Shown: positions 48,646 to 57,889, counted from the first letter of the stretch. The stretch: DNA of 64,000 bases from Lysinibacillus fusiformis (GCF_007362955.1 NZ_CP041696.1:3038001-3102000); one strand, 5' to 3'. A program made the numbers and translations. The notes: generated by a model not told the origin, from the sequence alone.

Positions 48646-50622
48646 ATGCTTGTAGGAAAACGAATTAGTGATCGCTATAAAATTTTGGAACTCATTGGTG
48701 GCGGAGGCATGTCCAATGTGTATTTGGCCCATGATGTGATTTTAAATCGTGATGTAGCGATTAAGGTATTACGCTATGATTTTACCAATGAGGATGAATT
48801 ACATCGACGTTTTCAGCGTGAGGCGCTTTCAGTTACAAGTCTTACACATCCGAATATTGTGAGTATTTATGATGTAGGTGATGACGGAGATCTACATTAT
48901 ATTGTCATGGAGTATGTCCAAGGGAAGACATTAAAGCAGTACATACAGGAATTTGCACCGATTTCTCCAGCTAGATGTGTGCATATTATGAAGGAACTGA
49001 CATCAGCCATTGCCAATGCCCATGAGAATCACATTATTCATCGTGATATTAAGCCACAAAACATCTTAATGGATGCGGAAGGTAATGTGAAAATTACGGA
49101 TTTTGGAATTGCTATGACGCTAAGTGCTACATCCTTTACACAAACAAATTCTGTGCTTGGAACGGTGCATTATTTATCTCCAGAGCAGGCACGTGGCGGC
49201 ACAGCAACGAATAAATCTGATATTTATGCGCTTGGCATTGTTTTATATGAATTATTAACTGGAGAATTGCCATTTTCAGGGGAATCTGCTGTTTCCATTG
49301 CACTTAAGCATTTGCAGACAGAGACACCATCAGTCCGCGCTTTTGATGCTACGATTCCACAAAGTTTAGAAAATGTTGTATTGAAAGCTACTGCGAAAGA
49401 TGCATCGCATCGCTATGCAACTGTAGAAGAAATGCAGGAAGACTTAGAGACTGTTTTGGCCCCAACAAGAATCAATGAGCCAAAGTTTATGGCACCTTTC
49501 GATAATGATGTAACAAAGGCTATTCCGATTATAAAAGAACAATTTATTCGGAAGGACGAGGATTTAACAAAAACAAGGGCGATGGAACCCATCACTCAAA
49601 CGATACCAGTAGCAAAAAAGCCAGTGGATAAAGTAAAGCCTGTTAAGCCAAAGACAAAGAAAAAGTGGCCAGTTATTGTGGGCGGACTTCTATTGACAGC
49701 AGTTGTTATATTCCTGTACGTATTATTCGCTACAGATTTATTTAGTCCGAAAAAAATAGCTGTACCTGATGTGGCCAATATGACTGTTGAAGAAGCTAAA
49801 AAAGAATTAGAAAAGTATGGCTTTGTTATTGGCGAGCAACAGGAACGAAACTCAGAAGAAATCGAAAAAGACAAAGTAATTGAAACGGATCCTGCAGAGG
49901 GCACGCTGCGTGTGAAAGATACTGAAATTGATCTAATCGTTAGTATAGGTGTGGCAAAATCACCAATGGAAAATTATATAGGTCAAAAAATTGATCAAGT
50001 TCAAGCTGTGGTAAAAGACAAATTTATGGATGTTCGAATAGATTATGTGCATTCAGCTGAAGAACCAGGCCGTATTATAGACCAGGATCCGGTAGCAAAT
50101 TCTGAAATTGTTCCAAATGAAACAAACGTCGTTTTTACTGTGAGCCAGGGTAAAAAACCAATTTCAGTTCGGAGTGTAGTGGGATACTCGAGAACAGATT
50201 TAGATAACTATGTAAATTCTGTAGGCTTAAAATGGCGAATAGAGCGTGAAGAGTATTCACCAACAATAGCGAAAGGACTTGTGATTTCGCAAAAACCAGT
50301 AGCAGGTAGCAACCTTGTAGAAGGTGATACGATTGCTGTTGTGTTAAGTAAGGGACCTGAAGAGAAGCCTGTAAAAACTTTTGTGACAACAGTGTTAATT
50401 CCTTATGAGCCAACAGAAGAAGGTATGGAGCAGTTAATAAGAATCGAAATACAAGATAAAAATCATTCAATGGCAAAGCCTTTGGAGGAATTTTTTATTA
50501 ACAGTGACAGGGAATACAAGATACAGCTTGTGATTGAGGAAGGCGAAGAAGCAGCGTATAAAATTCTTCGTGATTCGAAAATCATTGCTGAAGAAAAAAA
50601 AGACTATGATGATGTAAACTAA
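48646..50622 (+). CDS. prkC: PASTA-domain Ser/Thr protein kinase PrkC
   Basis: 658 residues. Kinase domain at about 1-270: GGGGMSNVYLAHD, VAIKVL, HRDIKPQNIL, DFGIA, LSPEQARG. A juxtamembrane linker follows, then one membrane helix near 345-367 (WPVIVGGLLLTAVVIFLYVL). Three extracellular PASTA repeats (VPDVANMTVEEAKKEL and two more) end at about 575, with a further C-terminal domain. PrkC senses cell wall fragments and affects spore germination in Bacillus. Confidence 0.97.
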   Translation: MLVGKRISDRYKILELIGGGGMSNVYLAHDVILNRDVAIKVLRYDFTNEDELHRRFQREALSVTSLTHPNIVSIYDVGDDGDLHYIVMEYVQGKTLKQYIQEFAPISPARCVHIMKELTSAIANAHENHIIHRDIKPQNILMDAEGNVKITDFGIAMTLSATSFTQTNSVLGTVHYLSPEQARGGTATNKSDIYALGIVLYELLTGELPFSGESAVSIALKHLQTETPSVRAFDATIPQSLENVVLKATAKDASHRYATVEEMQEDLETVLAPTRINEPKFMAPFDNDVTKAIPIIKEQFIRKDEDLTKTRAMEPITQTIPVAKKPVDKVKPVKPKTKKKWPVIVGGLLLTAVVIFLYVLFATDLFSPKKIAVPDVANMTVEEAKKELEKYGFVIGEQQERNSEEIEKDKVIETDPAEGTLRVKDTEIDLIVSIGVAKSPMENYIGQKIDQVQAVVKDKFMDVRIDYVHSAEEPGRIIDQDPVANSEIVPNETNVVFTVSQGKKPISVRSVVGYSRTDLDNYVNSVGLKWRIEREEYSPTIAKGLVISQKPVAGSNLVEGDTIAVVLSKGPEEKPVKTFVTTVLIPYEPTEEGMEQLIRIEIQDKNHSMAKPLEEFFINSDREYKIQLVIEEGEEAAYKILRDSKIIAEEKKDYDDVN

Positions 50623-50633
50623 GGGGGAATTGG

Positions 50634-51518
50634 ATGGCGCAAGGCCAAATTCGTAAAGCATTAAGTGGTTATTATTATGTATTTGATGGAAAACAGCTTA
50701 TTCAATGTCGTGGGCGTGGGGTGTTTCGAAACCGTGGAGAATCCCCGCTTGTTGGTGACATTGTAGAATATTCGGTAGAGACAGCAGGATCAGATGGTAC
50801 TATTCAAAAAATTATGGATAGACAAAATGAACTTGTTCGTCCACCAATTGCAAATATTGACCAAGGAATTTTAGTGTTTTCTGTAAAAGAACCGAATTTT
50901 AATACAATATTATTGGATCGATTTTTAGTTGTTTTAGAATCATTCCATGTTTATCCAATTATTTGTCTAACAAAGATGGATTTGCTAGCAGATGACGAAC
51001 GTGCGGAATTACAGGGGTATATAGAAGATTATGAACGTATGGGCTATACAGTGTTACAGACCTACAAAGATGAGGAAGAATTAGTGGCACGTTTACAACC
51101 TATTTTAAAGGGAAAAACATCTGTATTAGCAGGGCAATCGGGTGTGGGGAAATCTACCCTACTCAATACACTGATTCCTGATTTGAATTTAAAAACGGGT
51201 ATAATATCGCAAAGCTTAGGGCGTGGGAAGCATACAACGCGTCATGTTGAACTAATAGAGGTGTGTGACGGTTTATTAGCGGATACACCTGGTTTTAGTT
51301 CCTTTGACTTTGATGATATTGAAAAAGAAGAGTTAGGTACATGTTTTCCGGAAATGGCTCGAATTGCAGAGGACTGTAAATTTAGAGGCTGTCTCCATTT
51401 GAAGGAACCGAAGTGTGCGGTGAAGGCAGCGGTAGATGCAGGACAAATCCGTGACTACCGCTACAAGCATTATGAACAATTTATACAAGAAATTATGGAT
51501 CGAAAGCCGAGGTATTAA
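50634..51518 (+). CDS. rsgA: Ribosome small subunit-dependent GTPase A
   Basis: 294 residues. OB-fold at the N-terminus, circularly permuted GTPase (TKMDL, then AGQSGVGKSTLLNTL, then DTPGFSSFDF) and a C-terminal zinc site (EDCKFRGCLHLKEPKCAV). It takes part in late 30S subunit maturation. Start ATG 50634 with GGGGGAA upstream. Confidence 0.97.
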   Translation: MAQGQIRKALSGYYYVFDGKQLIQCRGRGVFRNRGESPLVGDIVEYSVETAGSDGTIQKIMDRQNELVRPPIANIDQGILVFSVKEPNFNTILLDRFLVVLESFHVYPIICLTKMDLLADDERAELQGYIEDYERMGYTVLQTYKDEEELVARLQPILKGKTSVLAGQSGVGKSTLLNTLIPDLNLKTGIISQSLGRGKHTTRHVELIEVCDGLLADTPGFSSFDFDDIEKEELGTCFPEMARIAEDCKFRGCLHLKEPKCAVKAAVDAGQIRDYRYKHYEQFIQEIMDRKPRY

Positions 51519-51520
51519 TG

Positions 51521-52189
51521 ATGATACAAATAGCACCATCAATTTTAGCAGCAAACTTTGCTAAATTAGGAGATGAAGTAAAGGCAGTAGAACAAGCAGG
51601 TGCGAAGCTTATTCATATTGACGTTATGGACGGTCATTTTGTGCCGAATATTTCATTTGGTTCCATTGTGTTAGATGCAATTCGTCCTTTAACAGATTTA
51701 CCACTCGATGTGCATTTAATGATTGAAAATCCAGATCAATATATTGAACAGTTTGCGAAAGCTGGAGCGGACTATATTACGGTGCATGTAGAAGCTTGTC
51801 GCCATTTACACCGGACGATTCAATTAATTCGTTCATATGGTGTAAAGCCTGGTGTAGTGCTAAATCCGCATACACCAATTGAATCTATTCAGCACATTTT
51901 AGAAGATATTGATATGGTGTTATTTATGACAGTGAATCCTGGTTTTGGTGGTCAAAAATTCATTCACTCCGTTGTGCCAAAAGTAGAAGCATTAGCCAAA
52001 ATTATTAAAGAGCGAAACCTAAACATTGCTATTGAAATAGATGGTGGCATTAATGCGGAAACAATTGTCCCTTGTGCAAAAGCAGGTGCAACAATTTTTG
52101 TAGCAGGTTCAGCTATTTATAGCAAAGAGGATCGTACGGCGGCTCTACAGGAAATATTAGCTGCTGGTGAGGCTGCGATGAAGGAATGA
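51521..52189 (+). CDS. rpe: Ribulose-phosphate 3-epimerase
   Basis: 222 residues from the second of two adjacent ATGs (51518 and 51521), which aligns with the family start and is better spaced from CCGAGG. TIM-barrel epimerase of the pentose phosphate pathway. IAPSILAANFAKLG, HIDVMDGHFVPN, LDVHLMI, MTVNPGFGGQKF and EIDGGIN carry the metal His/Asp residues and the phosphate loop. Its TGA overlaps the thiN start. Confidence 0.97.
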   Translation: MIQIAPSILAANFAKLGDEVKAVEQAGAKLIHIDVMDGHFVPNISFGSIVLDAIRPLTDLPLDVHLMIENPDQYIEQFAKAGADYITVHVEACRHLHRTIQLIRSYGVKPGVVLNPHTPIESIQHILEDIDMVLFMTVNPGFGGQKFIHSVVPKVEALAKIIKERNLNIAIEIDGGINAETIVPCAKAGATIFVAGSAIYSKEDRTAALQEILAAGEAAMKE

Positions 52190-52839
52190 CAACTGTTGTC
52201 GTTTGTGCAGGTGGCCCAAGGGAGGAGCTCTGTTCCTTTGAACCATTTAAAGAGCGAAAAGATGTATTATTTATTGGGGCAGACCGAGGTGCACTGTACT
52301 TAATCGAGCAAGGGATTAAGCCACATGCAATCGTTGGGGATTTTGATTCATTATCTCAAGTAGAATATGACTATGTCAGGGAGCATACAAATGATGCACA
52401 GCGCTTCCATGAGGAAAAAAATGAAACAGATACTGATTTAGCCCTGTTAAAGGCACTAACTTATGGACCAACAGATATTGTGTTAACAGGAGTTACAGGT
52501 GGACGTCTCGATCATTATGAAGCGGCTGTGCGTTCAATTTATCGTTTGCAGATAGAACATCCTCATGTCATATTGAAAATCATCAATCATGCAAATCTAT
52601 TGCAGTTCTTGGTGCCAGGCACGCACACAATTCTAGCACATAAGCAGTATCGTTATTTGTCTTTTTTCGCACATGAGCAGCCAATTGAAGATGTTACATT
52701 AAGACATGTTAAATATGAAACGACGAATGAACAAATTTCACTCGGCTCATCCCGTTTTACAAGTAATGAAATTATAGGCGCTTCAGGGTCTATATCTTTC
52801 TCGCAAGGCATATGTTTAATGATAAGAAGCATAGATTAG
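52186..52839 (+). CDS. thiN: Thiamine pyrophosphokinase
   Basis: 217 residues. Converts thiamine to thiamine diphosphate with ATP. GADRGALYLIEQG, AIVGDFDSLS, EKNETDTDLAL and GVTGGRLDHYEA are the family motifs. Translationally coupled to rpe (ATGA). Followed after 12 bases by spoVM, as in B. subtilis. Confidence 0.95.
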   Translation: MTTVVVCAGGPREELCSFEPFKERKDVLFIGADRGALYLIEQGIKPHAIVGDFDSLSQVEYDYVREHTNDAQRFHEEKNETDTDLALLKALTYGPTDIVLTGVTGGRLDHYEAAVRSIYRLQIEHPHVILKIINHANLLQFLVPGTHTILAHKQYRYLSFFAHEQPIEDVTLRHVKYETTNEQISLGSSRFTSNEIIGASGSISFSQGICLMIRSID

Positions 52840-52851
52840 TGCGAGGGGGAG

Positions 52852-52959
52852 ATGGCTCTGAAAGTATATACGTTCCAACTACCGAAATTTGTGAGTAGCA
52901 TTACGCGTACGTGCATCAACCTTTTTAAAAAAGACAAGAAAGTCAAAAAATCCGACTAA
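52852..52959 (+). CDS. spoVM: Stage V sporulation protein M
   Basis: 35 residues, MALKVYTFQLPKF then SSITRTCINLFKKDKK. The KVYTFQLPKF part aligns with the KFYTIKLPKF start of B. subtilis SpoVM (26 residues). SpoVM is an amphipathic peptide that binds the convex forespore membrane and anchors SpoIVA. The charged tail (KKVKKSD) is an extension. In the alignment the B. subtilis initiator Met falls on the CTG at 52858, which is also better spaced from the AGGGGG site than ATG 52852. The stop lies inside the terminator stem. Confidence 0.88.
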   Translation: MALKVYTFQLPKFVSSITRTCINLFKKDKKVKKSD

Positions 52960-52974
52960 TGCTAGTCGGATTTT
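52946..52974 (+). terminator. Terminator overlapping the spoVM stop codon
   Basis: AAAAATCCGACTA (from 52946) pairs with TAGTCGGATTTTT (ending 52974), followed by ACTGTTTT. The spoVM stop TAA (52957-52959) sits at the top of the stem. Confidence 0.88.
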
Positions 52975-53030
52975 TACTGTTTTAAGCTATAAAAAGACGA
53001 TTGGTAGTTTGCCAAATTAAAGAAGAAAGA

Positions 53031-53067
53031 AAAAAATCGATTTGCATTTAATGCGAATCGATTTTTT
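53031..53067 (-). terminator. Terminator of rpmB
   Basis: AAAAAATCGATT and GCA (53031-53046) pair with TGC and AATCGATTTTTT (53052-53067). On the minus strand a T-run ends the hairpin 12 bases after the rpmB stop. Confidence 0.85.
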
Positions 53068-53078
53068 ATAAGCGGCGA

Positions 53079-53267
53079 TTATACGCGCTCGATTTTACCT
53101 GATTTTAATGCACGAGCAGAAACCCATACACGTTTTGGTTTACCGTCTACTAGGATACGAACTTTTTGAAGGTTAGCGCCCCAAGTACGTTTGCTAGCGT
53201 TCATAGCGTGGGAACGGTTGTTACCAGTACGAGCTTTACGTCCAGTGATTACACATTGTTTTGGCAT
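53079..53267 (-). CDS. rpmB: 50S ribosomal protein L28
   Basis: 62 residues, with the family's [20 protein letters not shown] segment and the end [13 protein letters not shown]. Single Cys at position 5, so it is the form without a four-Cys zinc site. On the opposite strand to the upstream genes, as in B. subtilis. Ribosome site AAGGAGGGAA. Confidence 0.98.
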   Translation of the reverse strand: MPKQCVITGRKARTGNNRSHAMNASKRTWGANLQKVRILVDGKPKRVWVSARALKSGKIERV

Positions 53268-53647
53268 GTTGTATTCCCTCCTTACAGATGATGCTGAAAG
53301 ATTATTATTTCAGTTCGGTATTTCACATACCATAATAATTTAACATACGAAGGCGCACAGTGCAACAGTTTTCACATAACCTTTCAAGAAAAAAACCTTT
53401 ACAGGCAATTTTTTTACCGAGAAAGCGAATATTTGATTCTAAAAAATAGAACTGTTCAAAGGATCAAGCAATCATCTTCTAGATGAGGGCATTTTAAAAC
53501 TTGATGGGAAAAATCTCGTCTAAGTTGTTTATCTACAGATAAATATATTAGCGTCCAAAGAATTGGATAATTAGTAAGAATTAGCACGAATTATCAAAAA
53601 ATATTTAGAGTAGCTGATAAAATATGAAATAGAAGAGGTGTTGAGAG
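53268..53647. promoter_or_regulatory. rpmB promoter region and adjoining empty stretch
   Basis: On the minus strand -35 TTGCAC (53365-53360), 17-base spacer, -10 TAAATT (53342-53337), giving a leader of about 60 bases before rpmB. The remaining 270 bases towards the AraC-type gene are AT-rich with nothing recognised. Confidence 0.45.
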
Positions 53648-54520
53648 ATGGATTACTTTGAAAGAGTACAAAAATCAATTGACTTTATCGAAGCGAACCT
53701 ACAAGAACAATTAGAAATAGTTGTAATTTCTTCAAAAGCCTATTTTTCAGCCTTTCATTTTCAACGTCTATTCCAAGCTATTACAGGATTTACTGTGCAA
53801 CAATATATTAGGAATAGAAGACTTACTGAAGCTGCGAGGTTATTGAGAGAAACGGGAAAAAATATTTTGGAAATTGCCATTACTTTTCAATATGGCTCCC
53901 AAGAGGCGTTTACAAGGGCATTTGTAAATTGTTTTGGCGTACCGCCAGCAAAATATCGGAAAGAAAAAGCTATTATAAATGACCAGTCAAAAATTAACTT
54001 CCTGGATTATAAAATGAAGATTAAGGAGGATATCAATATGAACAGGCCCGAAATCGTTTACTTGAAAAAGACACATATTATTGGACAAGCATATACGACA
54101 AATTTGCATAATAATCAATACTTCGAAGAAATCCCGGAATTTTACAGGAGTTTTGGAAGAAATGAATGTTATCTGCAAATTCCTAAGAAAATCACGCCTA
54201 ATATGTCATATGGTATCTCAACTTACTTTCAGGAGAATGGTGAATTTTCATTTATAGTTGGTGAGGCAGTTGCAGAAGTTGCTATAGAATTGCAAAATGG
54301 CTTTGTGAATTTTGAAATTCCACAAGGAAAATATGCTGAATTTAAAGTTCTGGGAAATACGGATTTAGTCCAAAATACAAGAAGATACATTTATGGAACA
54401 TGGCTACCGAATTCAAATTACGAAAGAACAGAAGGACCAGATTTTGAGATTACGGATGTGTTAAGTTCTCATTTTCCAAATGAACTAAACTTGAAGATTT
54501 ATATACCTATAATGGAATAG
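53648..54520 (+). CDS. AraC-family regulator with C-terminal GyrI-like ligand-binding domain
   Basis: 290 residues. Two helix-turn-helix units fill about residues 8-105 (SAFHFQRLFQAITGF, then ILEIAITFQYGSQEAFTRAF). From about 131 a GyrI-like/AraC effector-binding domain follows (FEIPQGKYAEFKVLG, YGTWLPNSNY). Such proteins sense small molecules and often activate drug-resistance or uptake genes. Inside the gene, a perfect AAGGAGG and ATG at 54038 in the same frame could start the second domain alone (160 residues). The neighbour is an acetyltransferase gene 16 bases downstream. Confidence 0.9.
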   Translation: MDYFERVQKSIDFIEANLQEQLEIVVISSKAYFSAFHFQRLFQAITGFTVQQYIRNRRLTEAARLLRETGKNILEIAITFQYGSQEAFTRAFVNCFGVPPAKYRKEKAIINDQSKINFLDYKMKIKEDINMNRPEIVYLKKTHIIGQAYTTNLHNNQYFEEIPEFYRSFGRNECYLQIPKKITPNMSYGISTYFQENGEFSFIVGEAVAEVAIELQNGFVNFEIPQGKYAEFKVLGNTDLVQNTRRYIYGTWLPNSNYERTEGPDFEITDVLSSHFPNELNLKIYIPIME

Positions 54521-54536
54521 TAAAGGAGACGATAAG

Positions 54537-55106
54537 ATGAATTTAGAAAAGATTTTTATGAAGTTTCCAGTTTTACAATCAGAACAGCTAGTATTAAAAA
54601 AAATAGAGGTACTACACTTACAGGAACTTTATATGATTTACGATAATGAACATGTGTTTCAATATTGTGGAATTATTCCTAAACATAACGTCCAAACAGT
54701 TAGCAAAATGATTGGTCATTTTGAGAGGGATTATCAGAAAAAAAGTAGAGTGAAGTGGGGAATTTTTCACAAGAATCAAGACAATACATTAGTGGGAATC
54801 ATAGAGACTATGGATTTTAACCAAAAGGTGAACATGGTGACGATTGGTTACTTTTTAGCTGAGGATTATTGGGGCAAGGGATTTGCCACAGAAGCTGTTC
54901 GGATAATAGTCAATTTTTTGTTTGAAGAAGTTAAGATTAACAGAATTCAAGCAGAGGTCATGCCTGCAAATGAAGTTTCCAAAAAAGTGCTCTTAAAAAA
55001 TGGTTTTTTGAAAGAGGGGTTATTGAGACAAGCTTCTATTTGGTCCGGTAAGGGAATAGTAGATTTAGAAATGTACAGCATATTGAAAGCAGACTACATC
55101 TCCTAA
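54537..55106 (+). CDS. GNAT acetyltransferase, RimJ/RimL type
   Basis: 189 residues. SEQLVLKKIEVLHLQELY at the start and the acetyl-CoA-binding part VTIGYFLAEDYWGKGFATEA are typical. ANEVSKKVLLKNGFLKEGLL completes the fold. Substrate unknown. Sixteen bases after the AraC-type gene with AAAGGAGA, so the two are probably co-transcribed and the regulator may control it. Confidence 0.9.
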   Translation: MNLEKIFMKFPVLQSEQLVLKKIEVLHLQELYMIYDNEHVFQYCGIIPKHNVQTVSKMIGHFERDYQKKSRVKWGIFHKNQDNTLVGIIETMDFNQKVNMVTIGYFLAEDYWGKGFATEAVRIIVNFLFEEVKINRIQAEVMPANEVSKKVLLKNGFLKEGLLRQASIWSGKGIVDLEMYSILKADYIS

Positions 55107-55138
55107 TTACTCCAAATTAGGGATAGGTACTTGCTATA

Positions 55139-55176
55139 TAAAAAATCGATTTCGCTTAATACGAAATCGATTTTTT
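55139..55176. terminator. Bidirectional terminator
   Basis: AAAAATCGATTTCG (55141-55154) pairs with CGAAATCGATTTTT, giving A-run and T-run on both sides. Serves the acetyltransferase gene and perhaps the converging IclR-type gene. Confidence 0.82.
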
Positions 55177-55229
55177 GTAGCTAGTTGTATATAGCGATAT
55201 ATGAATCCAACTTATTTTTTTACAACTAG

Positions 55230-55982
55230 TTACCTCGCCCGGTAACCGAGTTTCATCGACACACGCTTACCTGTTTCTAAAAGTCGTTCAGTCAGAAATT
55301 GCGTATGTTCCGCAGTCACGTTGAAGTTAACATAGCCGATGCTTACGGCTCCTACAACTTCTCCAAATCCATTTAAAACCGCCACTGCGACTGAGGATGT
55401 TCCTGCTGTGCGCTCTCCATGGCTTATTGCAAACCCTTGCTCCTTTACTTGTTCTAGCTGCGTATAAAATTCAGCAATATTGTCATTAGGAATTAGTTGA
55501 CTAATTATTTCACTTGCCTGTGAAGCAGACATAGAAGCCAATATCGCTTTATTTGCTGCACCAATATGCATAGGTATTCGGATACCAAGCTGATCATAAA
55601 TTCGAATTGGATTTGCTGCACTGTCAATTCGTTCGATAATAATTGTATCGGTCCCTGCGGGTTTACTTAAATAAACGCTCTCCTCTACCTCTCGTGCTAA
55701 GCGTTCTAATTCTGGTCTTATTTTGCTGATATAATCCATCGAATCATATACTTGTAACCCGAACTCCATCCATATTGTGCCAAGCCGATATTGCTTCGTT
55801 TGTTCGTCTTGTTCAATCATTCCCTGTTGAATCATCGCTTTTAAAATTCTATGTAGTGTACTGAGAGGTAAATCGACTTTAGTTGCAAGCTCAGATATGG
55901 ACAGACTATTTTCAGTTGTTTCAGAAGCTAAAGCCTTAGCGATTGTCATTGCCCGTTCTAATAATTGCATATTTTGTACCAC
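55230..55982 (-). CDS. IclR-family transcriptional regulator
   Basis: 250 residues. N-terminal winged helix (SISELATKVDLPLSTLHRIL, with recognition helix) and C-terminal effector-binding GAF-like domain (LGIRIPMHIGAANKAILA, AISHGERTAGTSSVAVAV, GAVSIGYVNF). Divergent from the DDAH operon, with 194 bases between, holding its likely operator. It is expected to respond to an arginine-related compound. Confidence 0.92.
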   Translation of the reverse strand: MVQNMQLLERAMTIAKALASETTENSLSISELATKVDLPLSTLHRILKAMIQQGMIEQDEQTKQYRLGTIWMEFGLQVYDSMDYISKIRPELERLAREVEESVYLSKPAGTDTIIIERIDSAANPIRIYDQLGIRIPMHIGAANKAILASMSASQASEIISQLIPNDNIAEFYTQLEQVKEQGFAISHGERTAGTSSVAVAVLNGFGEVVGAVSIGYVNFNVTAEHTQFLTERLLETGKRVSMKLGYRAR

Positions 55983-56085
55983 CTCCTCTAATCCTATTTT
56001 ATTTTTAATCTCTATCTACGTCTAGCTACATAATGGCTGAGCTTCGAACTCAAACAAACGGAAAATAAAAATTTTTCTAAATATA

Positions 56086-56164
56086 TTGACAGTATAACAT
56101 AAAACACATATATTTTTCTTATAAACTTTCCTCTAAACGGAAACGTTTTCCACTATGCGGAAAA
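56086..56164 (+). promoter_or_regulatory. DDAH operon promoter and palindromic operator
   Basis: -35 TTGACA (56086-56091), 17-base spacer, -10 TATATT (56109-56114). Downstream, GGAAACGTTTTCC (56139-56151) and a second GGAAAA (56159-56164) give overlapping palindromes (TTTTCC with GGAAAA), a fitting operator for the divergent IclR-type protein. GGAAACGTTTTCC also partly resembles a CcpA cre site, with two mismatches at conserved places. Confidence 0.6.
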
Positions 56165-56176
56165 GGGGTGAGAGGA

Positions 56177-57049
56177 ATGCATTATTGTTCTTCAATGTAT
56201 GCACCTTTAAAACACGTTATTGTAAAACATCCAAAAGAGGCTTTTAAAAGCCAAGAGTATCTTAGCGGTGAATGGCAAACATTTAACTACATATCAGAGC
56301 CTAGTTTTAGTGAGGCTTTAAGTGAATATGCTGAGTTCACGGCAATTCTCGAAAAATATGTTGGAAAAATTGATTATTTACCAGTTTCAAATGAAGTAGG
56401 GTTGGATTCACTGTACGCTCATGACCCGGTAAAATTCACACCACATGGTGCCATCATTTTAAAATCTGGAAAGAAATTAAGACAACCAGAAGCAGCTGCT
56501 TATAAAGCTTTCTTAGAAGAACAGGGTATCCCTGTTGTCGGGGAATTAACGGGACAAGCAGTTTCAGATGGTGGGGATATTGTGTGGCTTGATGATCGTA
56601 CACTTGTTGTTGGACGTGGCTATCGCACGAATGATGAAGCAATTCGTCAATTAAAAGAAATTACAGCTGATTTTGTTGACGAATTTATTGTCGTGCAGTT
56701 ACCACACGATTTAGGGGAAGCAGCATGTCTACATTTGATGTCATTTATCAGTATGGTGGACAAGGATTTGGCTGTCGTCCATTCACGATTAATGCCAGTA
56801 TTTTTCCGTCAGCTCATTATTGAAAAGGGTATACAACTTATTGAAGTGCCTAAAGAGGAATATGACACTTTAGGCTGTAATGTGTTAGCACTTGCTCCGA
56901 GAGTATGCGTCATTCCAAATGGCAACCCTTCTACAAAAAAACAATTATTGGATGCTGGCGTTACAGTTTATGAATATAAGGGTGAAGAAATTTCTGTAAA
57001 AGGAACAGGTGGACCAACATGTCTAACTTGTCCCGTAATTAGAGGATAA
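56177..57049 (+). CDS. Arginine deiminase/DDAH-family hydrolase (first of pair)
   Basis: 290 residues from ATG 56177; GTG 56168 is an alternative. Guanidine-modifying enzyme fold. AHDPVKF, VSDGGDIVWL, LPHDLGEAACLHLMSFISM (catalytic His) and the C-terminal GGPTCLTCP (nucleophilic Cys) are visible. It would hydrolyse an arginine-like substrate. It differs clearly from the following gene, so the two may act on different compounds or be subunits. First gene of an operon with an IclR-type regulator. Confidence 0.85.
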   Translation: MHYCSSMYAPLKHVIVKHPKEAFKSQEYLSGEWQTFNYISEPSFSEALSEYAEFTAILEKYVGKIDYLPVSNEVGLDSLYAHDPVKFTPHGAIILKSGKKLRQPEAAAYKAFLEEQGIPVVGELTGQAVSDGGDIVWLDDRTLVVGRGYRTNDEAIRQLKEITADFVDEFIVVQLPHDLGEAACLHLMSFISMVDKDLAVVHSRLMPVFFRQLIIEKGIQLIEVPKEEYDTLGCNVLALAPRVCVIPNGNPSTKKQLLDAGVTVYEYKGEEISVKGTGGPTCLTCPVIRG

Positions 57050-57067
57050 AAAAGGAGACGATTTATT

Positions 57068-57829
57068 ATGTTTAATAATGTCATTGTAAAAACACCAGGT
57101 AATAGTTATATTAACGGTTTAACAACGAGTGATCTTGGAAAACCAAGCATTGAGCAATTATTTGAACAGCATGAAAAATATATTGCAGCTTTAAAAAATT
57201 GTGGGGTAGAGGTAACACTACTTCCAGCAAATGAAGCATTTCCGGATTCTACTTTTGTAGAGGATACAGCAGTATTGACGGCTGAATTTGCTATTATTTC
57301 TAATCCAGGTGCAGAGGCACGTAATCGTGAAATTGAAGAGATGGAACCAGCAGTGAAAAAATTCTATAACAAATTATACTATATCCAAGCACCAGGCACA
57401 CTCGATGGTGGAGATGTATTGCAAGCTGAAAAGAAGTTTTATGTTGGTATTTCTGACCGTACCAATGAAGAAGGGGCGCGTCAATTCAAGGAAATCGTTG
57501 AAAAAGAAGGCTATGAAGCAACGATTATTCCATTAAAAGAATTCTTCCATTTAAAAACCGGTATCGCATACGTTGGTGAAAATCGTATGGTGCTTGCTGG
57601 AGAATTTGTCGATCATCCGGCATTTGAATCGTATGAGAAAATTGTGATTCCAAAAGAAGATGAGTATTCAGCAAATTGTATTCAAGTTAATGATTATGTT
57701 ATTCTTCCATCTGGCTATCCAGAAACGAATCGAAAACTGAATGAATTAGGCTATAAAACAATCGAACTTGAAATGTCTGAGTTCAGAAAACACGATGGCG
57801 GATTAAGTTGCTTATCATTACGTTTTTAA
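57068..57829 (+). CDS. Dimethylarginine dimethylaminohydrolase family protein (second of pair)
   Basis: 253 residues. FPDSTFVEDTAVL, GTLDGGDVLQ, FFHLKTGIAYVGENRM (catalytic His) and GGLSCLSLRF (catalytic Cys near the end) match DDAH. DDAH releases methylamines from N-methylated arginines and leaves citrulline. Ribosome site AAAGGAGACG, 18 bases after the first hydrolase. Confidence 0.9.
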   Translation: MFNNVIVKTPGNSYINGLTTSDLGKPSIEQLFEQHEKYIAALKNCGVEVTLLPANEAFPDSTFVEDTAVLTAEFAIISNPGAEARNREIEEMEPAVKKFYNKLYYIQAPGTLDGGDVLQAEKKFYVGISDRTNEEGARQFKEIVEKEGYEATIIPLKEFFHLKTGIAYVGENRMVLAGEFVDHPAFESYEKIVIPKEDEYSANCIQVNDYVILPSGYPETNRKLNELGYKTIELEMSEFRKHDGGLSCLSLRF

Positions 57830-57857
57830 TTTTCTCTAGATGTTAAAAAAGCTAAAG

Positions 57858-57889
57858 CCCAATCAATTTGTAGGGGGAAATTGATTGGG
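57858..57889 (+). terminator. Hairpin after the DDAH pair
   Basis: CCCAATCAATTT (57858-57869) pairs with AAATTGATTGGG (57878-57889). The T-content behind is moderate. Partial read-through into the permease gene is possible. Confidence 0.65.

Noticed and set aside
56139..56151. CcpA cre site
   Set aside because: Two conserved positions do not fit and the place next to an IclR-type gene favours an IclR operator; kept only as an alternative.
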